Shown: positions 1-8,255, counted from the first letter of the stretch. The stretch: 64,000 nucleotides of DNA from Inquilinus sp052113205 (GCF_052113205.1 NZ_JBFRCU010000022.1:1-64000), one strand, 5' to 3'. The notes: generated from the letters alone by a model not told the origin. Program-made: numbers and translations.

Positions 1-132
1 GCCTCGGCGCAGCCGGGCCTGCCCGGTGTCGCGGCGGAGGAGGCCCCGGCCGCCCCGGCGAAGCGCCGGCCCGGCCGGCCGCGCAAGGTGAAGGTGGAGG
101 ACACCCCCGCCGAGCCGTCCAGCGGCGAGTAG
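1..132 (+). CDS. C-terminal tail of an unidentified protein with an AT-hook-like motif (partial)
   Basis: The first 132 bases are the 3' end of a gene that begins upstream of the window. They encode 43 residues ending in TAG at 130-132. The tail is rich in Ala, Pro and Lys and contains KRRPGRPRK, which resembles an AT-hook (the core is G-R-P with flanking basic residues). This hints at a DNA- or RNA-binding protein with a disordered basic end. The catalytic or folded part lies outside the window, so I give no function. A clear hairpin terminator follows within 20 bases, so it is the last gene of its unit. Confidence 0.6.
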   Translation, partial: ASAQPGLPGVAAEEAPAAPAKRRPGRPRKVKVEDTPAEPSSGE

Positions 133-148
133 ATTTCCGATCCGAACC

Positions 149-183
149 GAAAGCCCGGCACTCCGCCGGGCTTTCGTCGTTTC
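149..183 (+). terminator. Rho-independent terminator after the first partial gene
   Basis: A perfect 11-bp stem (GAAAGCCCGGC at 149-159 with GCCGGGCTTTC at 165-175) closes a 5-base loop and is followed by a T-rich stretch at 176-183. It ends the upstream gene before the PRC-barrel gene starts. Confidence 0.85.
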
Positions 184-250
184 GGGGAACCGCGCCGCCG
201 GACCTCCTGTTGCTCAGGTATCCCCATGAGATCCTCCAGGAGGACCGATC

Positions 251-781
251 ATGCGCAAGACTTTGATGGCCGCTGCCTCCGCCGTCGCCCTGTTGGCCTT
301 GCCGGCCATCGCACAGACGACGACGCAGCAGCCTTCTGCCACTACGACCGCACCGGCCACCCCGTCCACGACCGCGCCGTCGGCGGCGACCTCCGGCAGC
401 ACGGTTCCGGAAGGTCAGCAGCAGCTTCCGGAGTCGCACATCCTCGGCTCCGACCTGATCGGTGCCAGCGTCACCAATACCAATGGCGATTCGATCGGCA
501 AGACCTCGGATGTGCTGGTCGACAAGAGCAGCAAGACCGTAGATGCCGTGGTGATCGATGTCGGGGGCTTCCTCGGCATCGGCTCGAAATCCGTGGCCAT
601 TCCGCTTGACAAGCTGACCATCGGCGCCCGGCCCGATGAGGGTGTGAGAACGGCCATGACCAAGGAGCAGCTGGAAGCGCTGCCCGCCTTCGAGGGCCGT
701 AAGGCCGAAGCGCCGCCGCCGGCGGCACCGGCCACCGGCACCACGGGCGGGACCACCGGCACCACCGGCTCGGGCAACTAA
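251..781 (+). CDS. Exported PRC-barrel domain protein
   Basis: The 176-residue product starts with a typical signal peptide (residues 1-21, ending PAIA), so it is exported to the periplasm. A Thr/Ala/Pro-rich linker follows to about residue 60. Residues about 62-125 match the PRC-barrel fold (the family includes the RNA-processing protein RimM and photosynthetic reaction centre H-subunit), with the pattern ILGSDLIGASV, a GDSIG turn and a VDAVVIDVGGF strand. The end is low complexity (Ala/Pro, then Gly/Thr). AGGAGG at 238-243 sits well before the ATG. Exported PRC-barrel proteins of this type are common in alphaproteobacteria and their role is unknown. It is a single gene between two terminators. 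Confidence 0.85.
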   Translation: MRKTLMAAASAVALLALPAIAQTTTQQPSATTTAPATPSTTAPSAATSGSTVPEGQQQLPESHILGSDLIGASVTNTNGDSIGKTSDVLVDKSSKTVDAVVIDVGGFLGIGSKSVAIPLDKLTIGARPDEGVRTAMTKEQLEALPAFEGRKAEAPPPAAPATGTTGGTTGTTGSGN

Positions 782-819
782 TACGCCCGGCTGATTCGCC
801 GCCGGCAGGGGCGGTGAAA

Positions 820-870
820 GAGCCACCCCGTCGGTCCGGGAGAGATCCCGGCGGCGGGGTGGTCTCGTTT
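820..870 (+). terminator. Hairpin terminator after the PRC-barrel gene
   Basis: Two nested inverted repeats: CCACCCC at 823-829 pairs with GGGGTGG near 856-862, and an inner CCGGG/CCCGG stem encloses AGAGAT. The T run GTTTT lies at 867-871. It separates the PRC-barrel gene from the convergent aminotransferase gene and may serve both. Confidence 0.65.
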
Positions 871-881
871 TGGGGTGGCCC

Positions 882-2177
882 TCACCGCACCCGGAACAGC
901 GGCACCAGCGGCTCGCAGCGCAGCGCGGCCCGCACCCGCTGCTGGCCGATCGCCGCCGACAGCAGGGCGAACACCTCGTCATAGATCGTCAGCACGCGGT
1001 CGACATCGGTCCGGCTGTGGGCATAGCTCATATTGTGGCTGCCGAGCGAGAGCAGGCCGCGGGCGAAGATCTCCTGCAGCCACAGGGTCTTGATCTCGAA
1101 GGCGCTGGCGTCCGGCTGGTCCTTGATCAGGAGGAAAGTCCAGGACGGATGGCCGGACAGCGACAGCACCTCGCCCAGCTTGTGCCGCTCGATCAACGCC
1201 GCCGTGCCGTCGCGCAAGGCCGTGCCCAACTCGGCCATATGCCGGGTCACCGGCTCGCGCACCACCTTGTCCAAGGTGGCCCGCGCCGCTGCCAGCGACA
1301 GCGTCTCGCCGCCCATGGTGAAGGAGAAGAAGATCTCCTCCATCTCCATCATCAGCTCGCGCCGGCCGCACACCGCCGACAACGGATAGCCGTTGGCGAT
1401 GCCCTTGCCCAAGGTGGTCAGGTCGGGGGTGACGCCGAACAGCTCCTGCGCGCCGCCATTGGCGACGCGGAAGCCGGTGATGGTCTCGTCGAACACCAGC
1501 ACCGCGCCGTGCCTGGTCGCCCGCTCGCGCACCCCTTGCAGATAGCCCTCGGCCGGGAAGGCGACGTTCATCGGCTCCATCACGATCGCCGCCACGGCAT
1601 GCTCGTCCAGCAGCCGGTCCAGCGCCGCCAAGTCGTTGTAGAGGAAGGTGTGGGTCAGGGCGCGGGTCGATTCCGGCACGCCGCGGTTGCGGGCGGTGGC
1701 ACCGATATACCAGTCCTGCCAGCCGTGATAGCCGCAGACCAGAATGTGGTCGCGGCCGGTGTAAGCCCGCGCCACCCGGACCGCGCCGGCGGTGGCATCC
1801 GACCCGTTCTTGCCGAAGCGCACCATCTCGGCCGACGGCACGATCGCCACCAGCCGCTCCGCCACCTCGGCTTCAAGCGGACTCGACAGGCTGAAGATTG
1901 TGCCGTGGTCGACTTGCGCCTTGACCGCGGCGGTGACGTCCGGGTCGTTGTAGCCCAGCGTCACCGACGCCAGGCCGTTGATGAAGTCGATGTATTCGTT
2001 GCCGTCGACGTCCCACAGCTTGCTGCCCTGGCCGCGGGCGGCGAAATAAGGCGACACGCCGAGCGGATACTGCGTGATGCTCTTGCTGAAGGTCTGGGCG
2101 CCCAGCGGGATGGTCTGCCGGGCCCGGTCGAGCATCGCCTCGGATGCCGCATAGCGTTCTGCCACTGTGGTCCTCAC
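882..2177 (-). CDS. Class-III PLP aminotransferase, glutamate-1-semialdehyde aminomutase-like
   Basis: Fold-type I PLP enzyme of 431 residues. The cofactor Asp is D230 in VLVFDETITGFR and the Schiff-base lysine is K258 in TLGKGIANGYP, as in HemL and related class-III aminotransferases. The genome context argues against tetrapyrrole synthesis: this is the last gene of a four-gene operon with a SpsF-like cytidylyltransferase, an aldo/keto reductase and a GNAT, a combination known from clusters for surface glycans and flagellin sugars. It probably aminates a keto-sugar or moves an amino group. I chose the GTG at 2177 because it overlaps the upstream stop codon by 4 bp (GTGA); the reading frame stays open further upstream but that stretch only mirrors the neighbouring gene. 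An ATG 15 codons further in is possible. Confidence 0.85.
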   Translation of the reverse strand: MRTTVAERYAASEAMLDRARQTIPLGAQTFSKSITQYPLGVSPYFAARGQGSKLWDVDGNEYIDFINGLASVTLGYNDPDVTAAVKAQVDHGTIFSLSSPLEAEVAERLVAIVPSAEMVRFGKNGSDATAGAVRVARAYTGRDHILVCGYHGWQDWYIGATARNRGVPESTRALTHTFLYNDLAALDRLLDEHAVAAIVMEPMNVAFPAEGYLQGVRERATRHGAVLVFDETITGFRVANGGAQELFGVTPDLTTLGKGIANGYPLSAVCGRRELMMEMEEIFFSFTMGGETLSLAAARATLDKVVREPVTRHMAELGTALRDGTAALIERHKLGEVLSLSGHPSWTFLLIKDQPDASAFEIKTLWLQEIFARGLLSLGSHNMSYAHSRTDVDRVLTIYDEVFALLSAAIGQQRVRAALRCEPLVPLFRVR

Positions 2178-2935
2178 GGTTTGGTGGCGTCCTGGGCGAG
2201 CGAGCGCTCCAGGCCCTCGTTCCGCCGGTGGGCGCGGTTGAGCGCGGCGATCTCGGGATGCGCCGCCACGAAAGCCAGGATGTCCTCGGTGCCGAAGGCC
2301 GGGTTGGCCGGGTACAGCGCGGCATAGACCGCCCGCACCATCGCCAGGTCCTCCGGCGTGTCGACGGTCCAGCGTTGGTCGGACAAGTCGGTGTCGCCGA
2401 CCAGGCTGCCGAGGCGGAACCGCTCCGGCCGCGTGTAGATGAAGCGGGTGACGTGCTCGCGTTCGGACGGCAGGGTCGCCTCGCGCCACGCCGTCTCCAG
2501 CACCTCGGCGCGCATCACCTCGGCGTCCAGCCCGTCGGGCCAGCGCGGCGTCAGCGTGTTGCAGGAATGGTCGTAGCCGCCAGCGACATGCAGCTCGACC
2601 AGCCGGTCGATCAGCCCCGGGTCGATCAGCGGGCAGTCGCCGGTCAGGCGCACGATCTGGTCCGCGCCCTGCCCTGCTGCGGCGGCGTGGAAGCGGTCCA
2701 GCACGTCGTCCAGGCTGCCGCGGAAGCACTCGACGCCGATCCGGCCGGCCAGCTCGGCCAGCGCGTCGTCGGCGGCATCGGTGCTGGTCGCCAGCAGCAG
2801 CCTGTCGAGCGTCCGGCAGCGCCGCAGCCGTTCGACCTGCCGCGCCAGCATCGGTTCGCCGAGCAGGTCGGCCATCACCTTGCCGGGCAGCCGCGACGAG
2901 GACATCCGCGCCTGCAGGATCGCCAGCACCGTCAT
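2174..2935 (-). CDS. SpsF/NeuA-type cytidylyltransferase family protein
   Basis: The 253-residue protein begins with MTVLAILQARMSSSRLPGKV, the nucleotide-binding signature of the SpsF / CMP-N-acylneuraminate cytidylyltransferase family (GT-A fold). Such enzymes activate acidic or unusual sugars with CTP before transfer to a surface glycan. Conserved later elements are LTGDCPLIDP (metal/nucleotide binding, about residue 98-107) and the acidic TVDTPEDL near residue 190. It overlaps the genes on both sides by 4 bp, so the four genes are translationally coupled. The substrate cannot be read from sequence; the neighbours suggest an N-acylated amino sugar acid or a similar CMP-linked sugar. Confidence 0.8.
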   Translation of the reverse strand: MTVLAILQARMSSSRLPGKVMADLLGEPMLARQVERLRRCRTLDRLLLATSTDAADDALAELAGRIGVECFRGSLDDVLDRFHAAAAGQGADQIVRLTGDCPLIDPGLIDRLVELHVAGGYDHSCNTLTPRWPDGLDAEVMRAEVLETAWREATLPSEREHVTRFIYTRPERFRLGSLVGDTDLSDQRWTVDTPEDLAMVRAVYAALYPANPAFGTEDILAFVAAHPEIAALNRAHRRNEGLERSLAQDATKP

Positions 2936-4197
2936 GTCCGCTCCCAGTAGCTCTTGTCGTCCAGGATGAAGCGCCCTTCCGCCCGGGTCCAGCCGGCGCG
3001 CGCGAAGGGCTCCGCCTCGACCGCGGTCAGGCGGCGGAGCCCAAGCTGCTCGAACGCCAGGCGGGCCGCCAGCGCCACCGCCTCATCCTGCCAGGCACCG
3101 GGCATGTCTCCCGCATCCTGCAGGGTCAGGACGGCCTCGCCCGCGGCTCGGTCGACCGGGCCGATCCGGACGGCACCTCGGGAATCGCCGCCCTCCTTCG
3201 GCTGTACCGCCAGCACCATGGTCTCGCCGGAGGCTGCCGGCCGCAGCGCCACGGCGGTGCCGGTCAGGATCGCAGCCGGGCGGTTGCCGGAGGGCCACAG
3301 CGCCGGGTTCAGCACCAGGTCGTCGATCGATCGCACCGGCGCCGCCAGCGGCGGGGCTGCGGCCGCGGCCCGGATGATGCCGGCCAGCTCCTCCGGCCGG
3401 GTCACGCCGACCAGGGCGGTGCCGATCTCCGGCCGCCCGATCACCGCGCCCAGCGCCGCGGCCAGCGGCTCGGCGCCTGAAGCGGCGACGGCGTCGCGCC
3501 AGCGCCCGACCAGCGCCGCGGCCTGTGGCGAGACGCCGGCGGCACGGCCGGGCGGGGCCAGCAGCAGCCCCTGCAGGAAGACCGACCGGGCGTGCAGCTC
3601 GATCCCCCGCTGCGCCAGCGCGGCCAGACGCGGCGGGCCGATGCGGCCGTCCACCGCATTCCAGGGCAGCTGCACGATGTCGACCGGATAGCGGTTCAGC
3701 ACGGCGTCGAGCTGCCCGGCGCTGTAGATCGAGGCGCCGATGCGCTCGACCTCGCCGGCCCGCTTCAGCTCTGCCATCGCCGCCCACAGCGCCGGGCCGC
3801 CGGGCCGCAGCAGGTCGTTGGCGTTGTGGGTCAGCAGGCCGGCCAGCCGGTCGCGGCGCAGCTTCGTCCGCGACTGGGCGAAGGCGTCCAGCACGGCGTG
3901 CCGGATGTCGCCGTCATCGCGCAGCCCGGCCAGATGCGGCGTCTTGGTGACGATGCGGAAGCGGTGCGCCGCCGGCAGCACCTGGCCCAGCACCTGCTCG
4001 GCGCTGCCGTAGGCCGGGGCGGTGTCGAGCACGCCGATGCCGGCTGCGGCCGCCGCCTCCAGGATCGCCGCCACATCCTCGGGCGGACAGATGCCGCGGT
4101 CGTTGGCGATGCCGTAGTCGAGCCCGAACTGGGCGGTGCCGAGGCCGAGTGCCGCGGCGCCGCGCCAGGGAGGCGAGGCGTGCGGTGCGGCGCTCAA
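2932..4197 (-). CDS. Aldo/keto reductase with a C-terminal GNAT-like extension
   Basis: Residues about 15-290 form an aldo/keto reductase TIM barrel with the catalytic tetrad visible as D58, Y63 (VLDTAPAYG), K85 (IVTKTP) and H124 (LLTHNAN). It should reduce a keto group of a sugar intermediate with NAD(P)H. The protein is 421 residues, about 120 longer than a simple reductase. The extra C-terminal region (about 300-421) contains LAFEQLGLRRLTAVE followed by an AGWTREG-like end, the pattern of the last strands of a GNAT acetyltransferase. I read it as a fusion in which the enzyme may also acylate its product. Start and stop overlap the neighbouring genes by 4 bp (ATGA). The reductase call is firm; the acetyltransferase call for the tail is an inference. 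Confidence 0.75.
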   Translation of the reverse strand: MSAAPHASPPWRGAAALGLGTAQFGLDYGIANDRGICPPEDVAAILEAAAAAGIGVLDTAPAYGSAEQVLGQVLPAAHRFRIVTKTPHLAGLRDDGDIRHAVLDAFAQSRTKLRRDRLAGLLTHNANDLLRPGGPALWAAMAELKRAGEVERIGASIYSAGQLDAVLNRYPVDIVQLPWNAVDGRIGPPRLAALAQRGIELHARSVFLQGLLLAPPGRAAGVSPQAAALVGRWRDAVAASGAEPLAAALGAVIGRPEIGTALVGVTRPEELAGIIRAAAAAPPLAAPVRSIDDLVLNPALWPSGNRPAAILTGTAVALRPAASGETMVLAVQPKEGGDSRGAVRIGPVDRAAGEAVLTLQDAGDMPGAWQDEAVALAARLAFEQLGLRRLTAVEAEPFARAGWTRAEGRFILDDKSYWERT

Positions 4198-4970
4198 GAT
4201 TCGGCCAGGCGGCGTCTCGGCGCGGCCCCGTCGCTCTCGCCCGCCAGGACGCCACGCTCGAACGCCTCGATCTCAGCCTTGTACAGCGGCAGCTCGCGGT
4301 CCAGGAACTCGGCGAGCCGGCTGGCGAAGCCGTGCTTCGGCATCGCCTTGACCAGCCGCAGCATGGCGTCGTTGCCGGGCCAGAGCTGGCCGCCGCGCCG
4401 GGTCCTCAGCGCCGCGTAATCCTCGTACAGGCAGCTGATCATCACTGCGTTGTCGACGGTCTCGCGGCCCTTCACGAAGCCGCGCCGCATCACGCCGTCG
4501 GTGAAATAACCCAGCAGCTCCAGCCACTGGTTCCAGCGCGCCAGGCCGGGATGGGCCTGGCCGGCCCAGATCCGGTCCAGCCCCATGCGCTGGAAGGCAT
4601 GCTCGGTCACCCGCGCCATGGCCTCCAGCTGCACCAGCTGGCGGCCTGGCGGCGCCTTGCCGACCACCAGCGAGATCTGGGCCGAGCGGGCGATCCAGTC
4701 GATCGCCGACAGCGAGATGATGCCGTAGAGCGGCCCGCCGCCCTTGCCGCAGATCAGCACGGCGAAGCGGTCGCGCTTGCGGATCGATTCGAGGAAGCTG
4801 CGCTGGTCCTCGACATGGTTCGGGTAGATGCCCTGGGACAGCCAGCGCGTCGTCCGGGCGTCGTTGAACCAGTCGGCCCAGCCGTCGGTGATCGCCTGCT
4901 CGGACGGGACGCAGAGATCGACGGTCTCGCCCTCGATGAACGGGGAATAGCGCGGCGTCTCATCCGGCAT
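4194..4970 (-). CDS. GNAT family N-acetyltransferase, first gene of the glycan operon
   Basis: The 258-residue protein looks like a RimJ/RimL-type GNAT: an N-terminal strand-helix region with WFNDARTTRWLSQG, a central GIISL strand, a VVGKAPPG segment in place of the usual acetyl-CoA loop, and a final LELLGYFTDGVMRRGF motif typical of the GNAT C-terminal strands. About 75 residues follow the GNAT core and match nothing I recognise. It heads an operon with aldo/keto reductase, cytidylyltransferase and aminotransferase genes, so its likely role is N-acylation of an amino sugar. The ATG at 4970 follows a short leader; no downstream start fits better. Confidence 0.75.
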   Translation of the reverse strand: MPDETPRYSPFIEGETVDLCVPSEQAITDGWADWFNDARTTRWLSQGIYPNHVEDQRSFLESIRKRDRFAVLICGKGGGPLYGIISLSAIDWIARSAQISLVVGKAPPGRQLVQLEAMARVTEHAFQRMGLDRIWAGQAHPGLARWNQWLELLGYFTDGVMRRGFVKGRETVDNAVMISCLYEDYAALRTRRGGQLWPGNDAMLRLVKAMPKHGFASRLAEFLDRELPLYKAEIEAFERGVLAGESDGAAPRRRLAES

Positions 4971-5162
4971 CCGGCCGAATCCTCCTGCTGCTCAGCGGTC
5001 GCACGTGCTGGGGTTGCGCGCGCGCGGGCCGGCCCGGCGCCTGCCGGAAATCCCTTGGCTCTGGCGCAGCACATTCTGCAAATCGGCGATCCGCAATCGG
5101 TGGTCGAAACTTGGCTAACAGCAGCGAACAACCCGCCGGTCCTGTCAAGGGGAACCGGCAGC

Positions 5163-5191
5163 AAAAAGGCGCATCCCGAAGGATGCGCCTT
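5163..5191 (-). terminator. Rho-independent terminator of etfBA
   Basis: Stem of 11 bp (AAGGCGCATCC at 5166-5176 with GGATGCGCCTT at 5181-5191) with a 4-base loop. Read on the minus strand it is followed by TTTTT (5163-5167), about 30 bases after the etfA stop codon. Confidence 0.85.
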
Positions 5192-5219
5192 ATGCCTCGA
5201 CAGGTGGCCGGGCGGCCGC

Positions 5220-6158
5220 TCAGCTCTTCTTCAGCTCGGCCTCGAGCTCCGGGATCAGCTTGAACAGGTCGCCGACCAGGCCGTAATCGGCGACCTGGAA
5301 GATCGGCGCCTCCTCGTCCTTGTTGATGGCGACGATGACCTTCGAATCCTTCATGCCTGCCAGGTGCTGGATCGCGCCGGAGATGCCGACCGCGATATAC
5401 AGGTCCGGCGCCACCACCTTGCCGGTCTGGCCGACCTGGTAGTCGTTCGGCACGTAGCCGGCATCGACCGCGGCGCGGCTGGCGCCGATGGCGGCGCCGA
5501 GATGGTCGGCGATGCCCTCGAGGATCTTGAAGTTCTCGGACGAGCCCATGGCGCGGCCGCCCGAGATGATGATCCGGGCCGAGGTCAGCTCCGGCCGCTC
5601 GGACTTGCTCAGCTCCTGGCCGACGAAGCTCGACAGGCCGGCATCGGGCTTGGCCTCGACCGCCTCGATCGCGGCCGACCCGCCCTCGGCCGCCGCCGCC
5701 TCGAAGGCGGTCCCGCGCACCGTGATCACCTTGATCGGGTCGCTCGACTGCACCGTGGCGATGGCATTGCCGGCATAGATCGGCCGCTCGAAGGTGTCCG
5801 GCGAATCGACCGAGGTAATCTCGGAGATCTGCTGCACGTCGAGCAACGCTGCGACGCGCGGCAGCAGGTTCTTGCCGGCGCTGGTCGCGGTCGCCAGCAC
5901 ATGGCTGTAGCCCTTGGCCAGGTCGGCCACCAGCGGGGCCACGGTCTCGGCCATCTGGTGCTCCAGCGCGGGAGCCTCGGCCAGCAGCACCTTGGCGACG
6001 CCGGCCACCTTGGCCGCGGCCTCCGCCGCCGGGCGGGCACCGGCGCCTGCGACCAGCACATGGATGTCGCCGCCGATCTTCTGCGCCGCGGTGACGGCGT
6101 GCAGCGTGGCGGCTTTCAGCGTGGCGTTGTCGTGGTCGGCAACGATCAGGATCGACAT
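5220..6158 (-). CDS. etfA: Electron transfer flavoprotein alpha subunit
   Basis: The 312-residue product is EtfA, the FAD-carrying subunit of the heterodimer that collects electrons from acyl-CoA and other dehydrogenases and passes them to ETF:ubiquinone oxidoreductase. The C-terminal FAD domain (about residues 185-305) is clear: SGGRAMGSSENF, QVGQTGKVVAPDLYIAVGISGAIQH and IVAINKDEEAPIF. The start MSILIVADHD at 6158 is preceded by GGGGCGGGGAC and lies 17 bases after the etfB stop. The reading frame is open further upstream inside etfB, but that part only mirrors etfB in another frame. Length is normal for the family. Confidence 0.96.
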   Translation of the reverse strand: MSILIVADHDNATLKAATLHAVTAAQKIGGDIHVLVAGAGARPAAEAAAKVAGVAKVLLAEAPALEHQMAETVAPLVADLAKGYSHVLATATSAGKNLLPRVAALLDVQQISEITSVDSPDTFERPIYAGNAIATVQSSDPIKVITVRGTAFEAAAAEGGSAAIEAVEAKPDAGLSSFVGQELSKSERPELTSARIIISGGRAMGSSENFKILEGIADHLGAAIGASRAAVDAGYVPNDYQVGQTGKVVAPDLYIAVGISGAIQHLAGMKDSKVIVAINKDEEAPIFQVADYGLVGDLFKLIPELEAELKKS

Positions 6159-6175
6159 GTCTTTGTCCCCGCCCC

Positions 6176-6925
6176 TCAGATCACGCGTGCTTCGGTCTTC
6201 AGCTTGGCCACCAGCTCCTGCACGCTGGCGACCTTGACGCCGCCCTTGCGCTTCGCCGGCTCGACCACCTTCAGCGTCTTCAGCCGCGGCGCGGGGTCGA
6301 CGCCCAGATCGGCCGGGGTCACGGTGTCCAGCTGCTTCTTCTTCGCCTTCATGATGTTCGGCAGCGAGGCGTAGCGCGGCTCGTTCAGGCGCAGGTCGGT
6401 GGTGATGATCGCCGGCAGCTTGACCCGGATGGTCTCCAGCCCGCCATCGACCTCGCGGGTCACCAGCGCGGCGCCGTCCTCCAGCACCAGCTTCGAGGCG
6501 AAGGTCGCCTGGCCCCAGCCCAGCAGGGCGGCCAGCGCCTGGCCGGTCTGGTTGGCGTCGTCGTCGATCGCCTGCTTGCCCAGGATCACCAGCTGCGGCT
6601 GCTCCTTGTCGACCAGCGCCTTCAGCAGCTTGGCCACGGCCAGCGGCTGCAGCTCGACATCGGTCTGCACCAGGATGCCGCGGTCGGCGCCCATGGCCAG
6701 CGCGGTGCGGATCGTCTCCTGCGCCTGCTGCGGGCCGATCGACACGGCGATGACCTCCGTCGCCTTGCCGGCCTCCTTGGCGCGGATCGCCTCCTCGACC
6801 GAGATCTCGTCGAAGGGGTTCATCGACATCTTGACGTTGGCCAAGTCGACGCCGGACCCGTCGGCCTTGACCCGGACCTTGACGTTGAAGTCGATCACCC
6901 GTTTGACCGGGACCAGGATCTTCAT
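6176..6925 (-). CDS. etfB: Electron transfer flavoprotein beta subunit
   Basis: The 249-residue protein starts MKILVPVKRVIDFNVKVRV, the standard EtfB N-terminus, and keeps the family motif VEEAIRAKEAGKATEVIAVSIG and the later KAKKKQLDTVTPADLGVD, close to the region that docks on partner dehydrogenases. EtfB binds AMP and forms the ETF heterodimer with EtfA encoded immediately downstream. I placed the start at 6925, which gives the normal family length; an in-frame ATG 6 codons earlier and one at 7000 would add an unconserved leader. The promoter must lie in the short gap upstream. Confidence 0.95.
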   Translation of the reverse strand: MKILVPVKRVIDFNVKVRVKADGSGVDLANVKMSMNPFDEISVEEAIRAKEAGKATEVIAVSIGPQQAQETIRTALAMGADRGILVQTDVELQPLAVAKLLKALVDKEQPQLVILGKQAIDDDANQTGQALAALLGWGQATFASKLVLEDGAALVTREVDGGLETIRVKLPAIITTDLRLNEPRYASLPNIMKAKKKQLDTVTPADLGVDPAPRLKTLKVVEPAKRKGGVKVASVQELVAKLKTEARVI

Positions 6926-7096
6926 CGGCTCGCACTCCATCGGACGGCGCTTTTCGCGCTGCAGAAAGACGCTTTTAGTGCCCGCGGACGGGATCGGCAA
7001 CCGGCCCGGGGCAGATAGCGGACAGAGGCCCGATTTTCAGGCCCGGGGTCCATCCGGTCCGCGACGGTTTGTGCTCCGCCGCCGACGGCGGGCCGA

Positions 7097-7579
7097 TTAC
7101 GGCTTCGGCTGGCCGGGGTCGAAGGTCGGCCCGCCCATACAGGGCGCGACGATGTCCGAGCATTGGGCGGTGCGGAGGTAGCCGCCCGAGGTGCGGTAGC
7201 GGACCTCGGCGACCCGGCCGTCGACCAGAGTGAAGGTGGCCTCGCAATAGTTCGGGTCCAGCGCGCTGGTGCCGATCTTCTGGCCGACGCCGGAATTGAC
7301 CGGCTCGATGCCCATGCCGCTTCCGGCCGAGCCGCCGAAGGCGCCGATGCTGGCGGCCTCGTCCGCGGCCATGCCGGCGCTCTGATAGGTCAGGTAGTGG
7401 GTGTTGCCGCTGCTGCGGCTGCGGGACGGCGCGCCGGCGCAGGACAGGAGGCGGGCCTCGCTCAGCCCGACCAGGTCGTTCTGAGCCGTCAGCGCCTGCT
7501 GCTGCCGGGCCTCGCGTTCGGAGCAGCCGTTGAGGACGAGGAAGGCGATCCCGGCCAGGACGGCGTGGCGAAGGGTCAT
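7097..7579 (-). CDS. Hypothetical lipoprotein
   Basis: A 160-residue protein with a lipoprotein signal sequence: MTLRHAVLAGIAFLVLNGC gives a lipobox LNGC with the acylated Cys at residue 19. The mature part begins with a Gln/Ala-rich helix, then GLSEARLLSCAGAPSR, which resembles the start of SmpA/OmlA (BamE-like) small outer-membrane lipoproteins, and ends with a strand-rich half holding three further Cys (C117, C141, C148). It is therefore likely anchored in the outer membrane or periplasmic face. GGGAG lies 8 bases before the ATG at 7579. It stands alone between etfB and the SCO gene. No specific function can be given. Confidence 0.75.
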   Translation of the reverse strand: MTLRHAVLAGIAFLVLNGCSEREARQQQALTAQNDLVGLSEARLLSCAGAPSRSRSSGNTHYLTYQSAGMAADEAASIGAFGGSAGSGMGIEPVNSGVGQKIGTSALDPNYCEATFTLVDGRVAEVRYRTSGGYLRTAQCSDIVAPCMGGPTFDPGQPKP

Positions 7580-7658
7580 GAGGCAACTCCCGAGAAACGA
7601 ACGACAGGGTGCGGCCACGATAGCACGCCGGGCAGGATCGCAACCTTGTTCGTGCCGG

Positions 7659-8255
7659 TCAGAGCTGTTTCGAAATTCTCTGGGCCATGTCCTGCGGCGA
7701 CAGCTGCGGCGGCAGGATGTCCAGCACCTGCCAGTCCGGCCCCATCATGTAGATGAAGGCGGAATGGTCCATCGAATAGGCGCCGTCCTTTTGCGGCGCT
7801 TTTTTATAATAGACGCGGAAGGCTTTGGCCGCCTGAGCGATCTGCCCGGCCGAGCCGGTCAGCCCGACCATGCGGGGGTGGAAGGCCTGGGCGTACAGCC
7901 CGACCACCTCGGGCGTGTCGCGCTCCGGGTCGACAGTGACGAACACCGGCACCACCCCCTCGGCCTTCGGCCCCAGCGTGTCCAGCGCCGCCGCCATGGT
8001 CGACAGCTCGGTCGGGCAGACATCGGGGCAGTTGGTGAAGCCGAAGAAGACCAGCGCGTCCTTGCCGGCGAAATCCTTCTCGGTGACCGGCTTGCCGGCC
8101 TGGTCGACCAGCGCGATCGGGCCGCCGACCGACCCGAACCCCTGGCCGACGACGCCGCGGCTACCGGGGGGGCCGAGCCAGAAGGCCACGGCGGCGGCGA
8201 TGGCGATCGCCGGCACCGCCAGGGCCAGGATCCGCAGGATCCGCTTCGTCCACAT
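7659..8255 (-). CDS. SCO1/SenC family copper chaperone
   Basis: SCO-family thioredoxin-like protein of 198 residues. One N-terminal membrane segment (about 6-27) anchors it with the domain in the periplasm. The copper ligands are C76 and C80 in TNCPDVCP and H164 in SMDHSAF, all intact. Proteins of this family deliver copper to the CuA centre of cytochrome oxidase or act in periplasmic thiol redox. No oxidase genes lie next to it here; the quinol oxidase near 59 kb is a copper-free bd type, so its client must be elsewhere. I prefer the ATG at 8255, which has GGAAGG in front, over the in-frame ATG at 8282. Confidence 0.9.
   Translation of the reverse strand: MWTKRILRILALAVPAIAIAAAVAFWLGPPGSRGVVGQGFGSVGGPIALVDQAGKPVTEKDFAGKDALVFFGFTNCPDVCPTELSTMAAALDTLGPKAEGVVPVFVTVDPERDTPEVVGLYAQAFHPRMVGLTGSAGQIAQAAKAFRVYYKKAPQKDGAYSMDHSAFIYMMGPDWQVLDILPPQLSPQDMAQRISKQL

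Noticed and set aside
4149..6374. Plus-strand open frame of about 740 codons
   Set aside because: It runs antisense to the GNAT, the terminator gap, etfA and part of etfB, crossing real gene boundaries, and has no recognisable domain.
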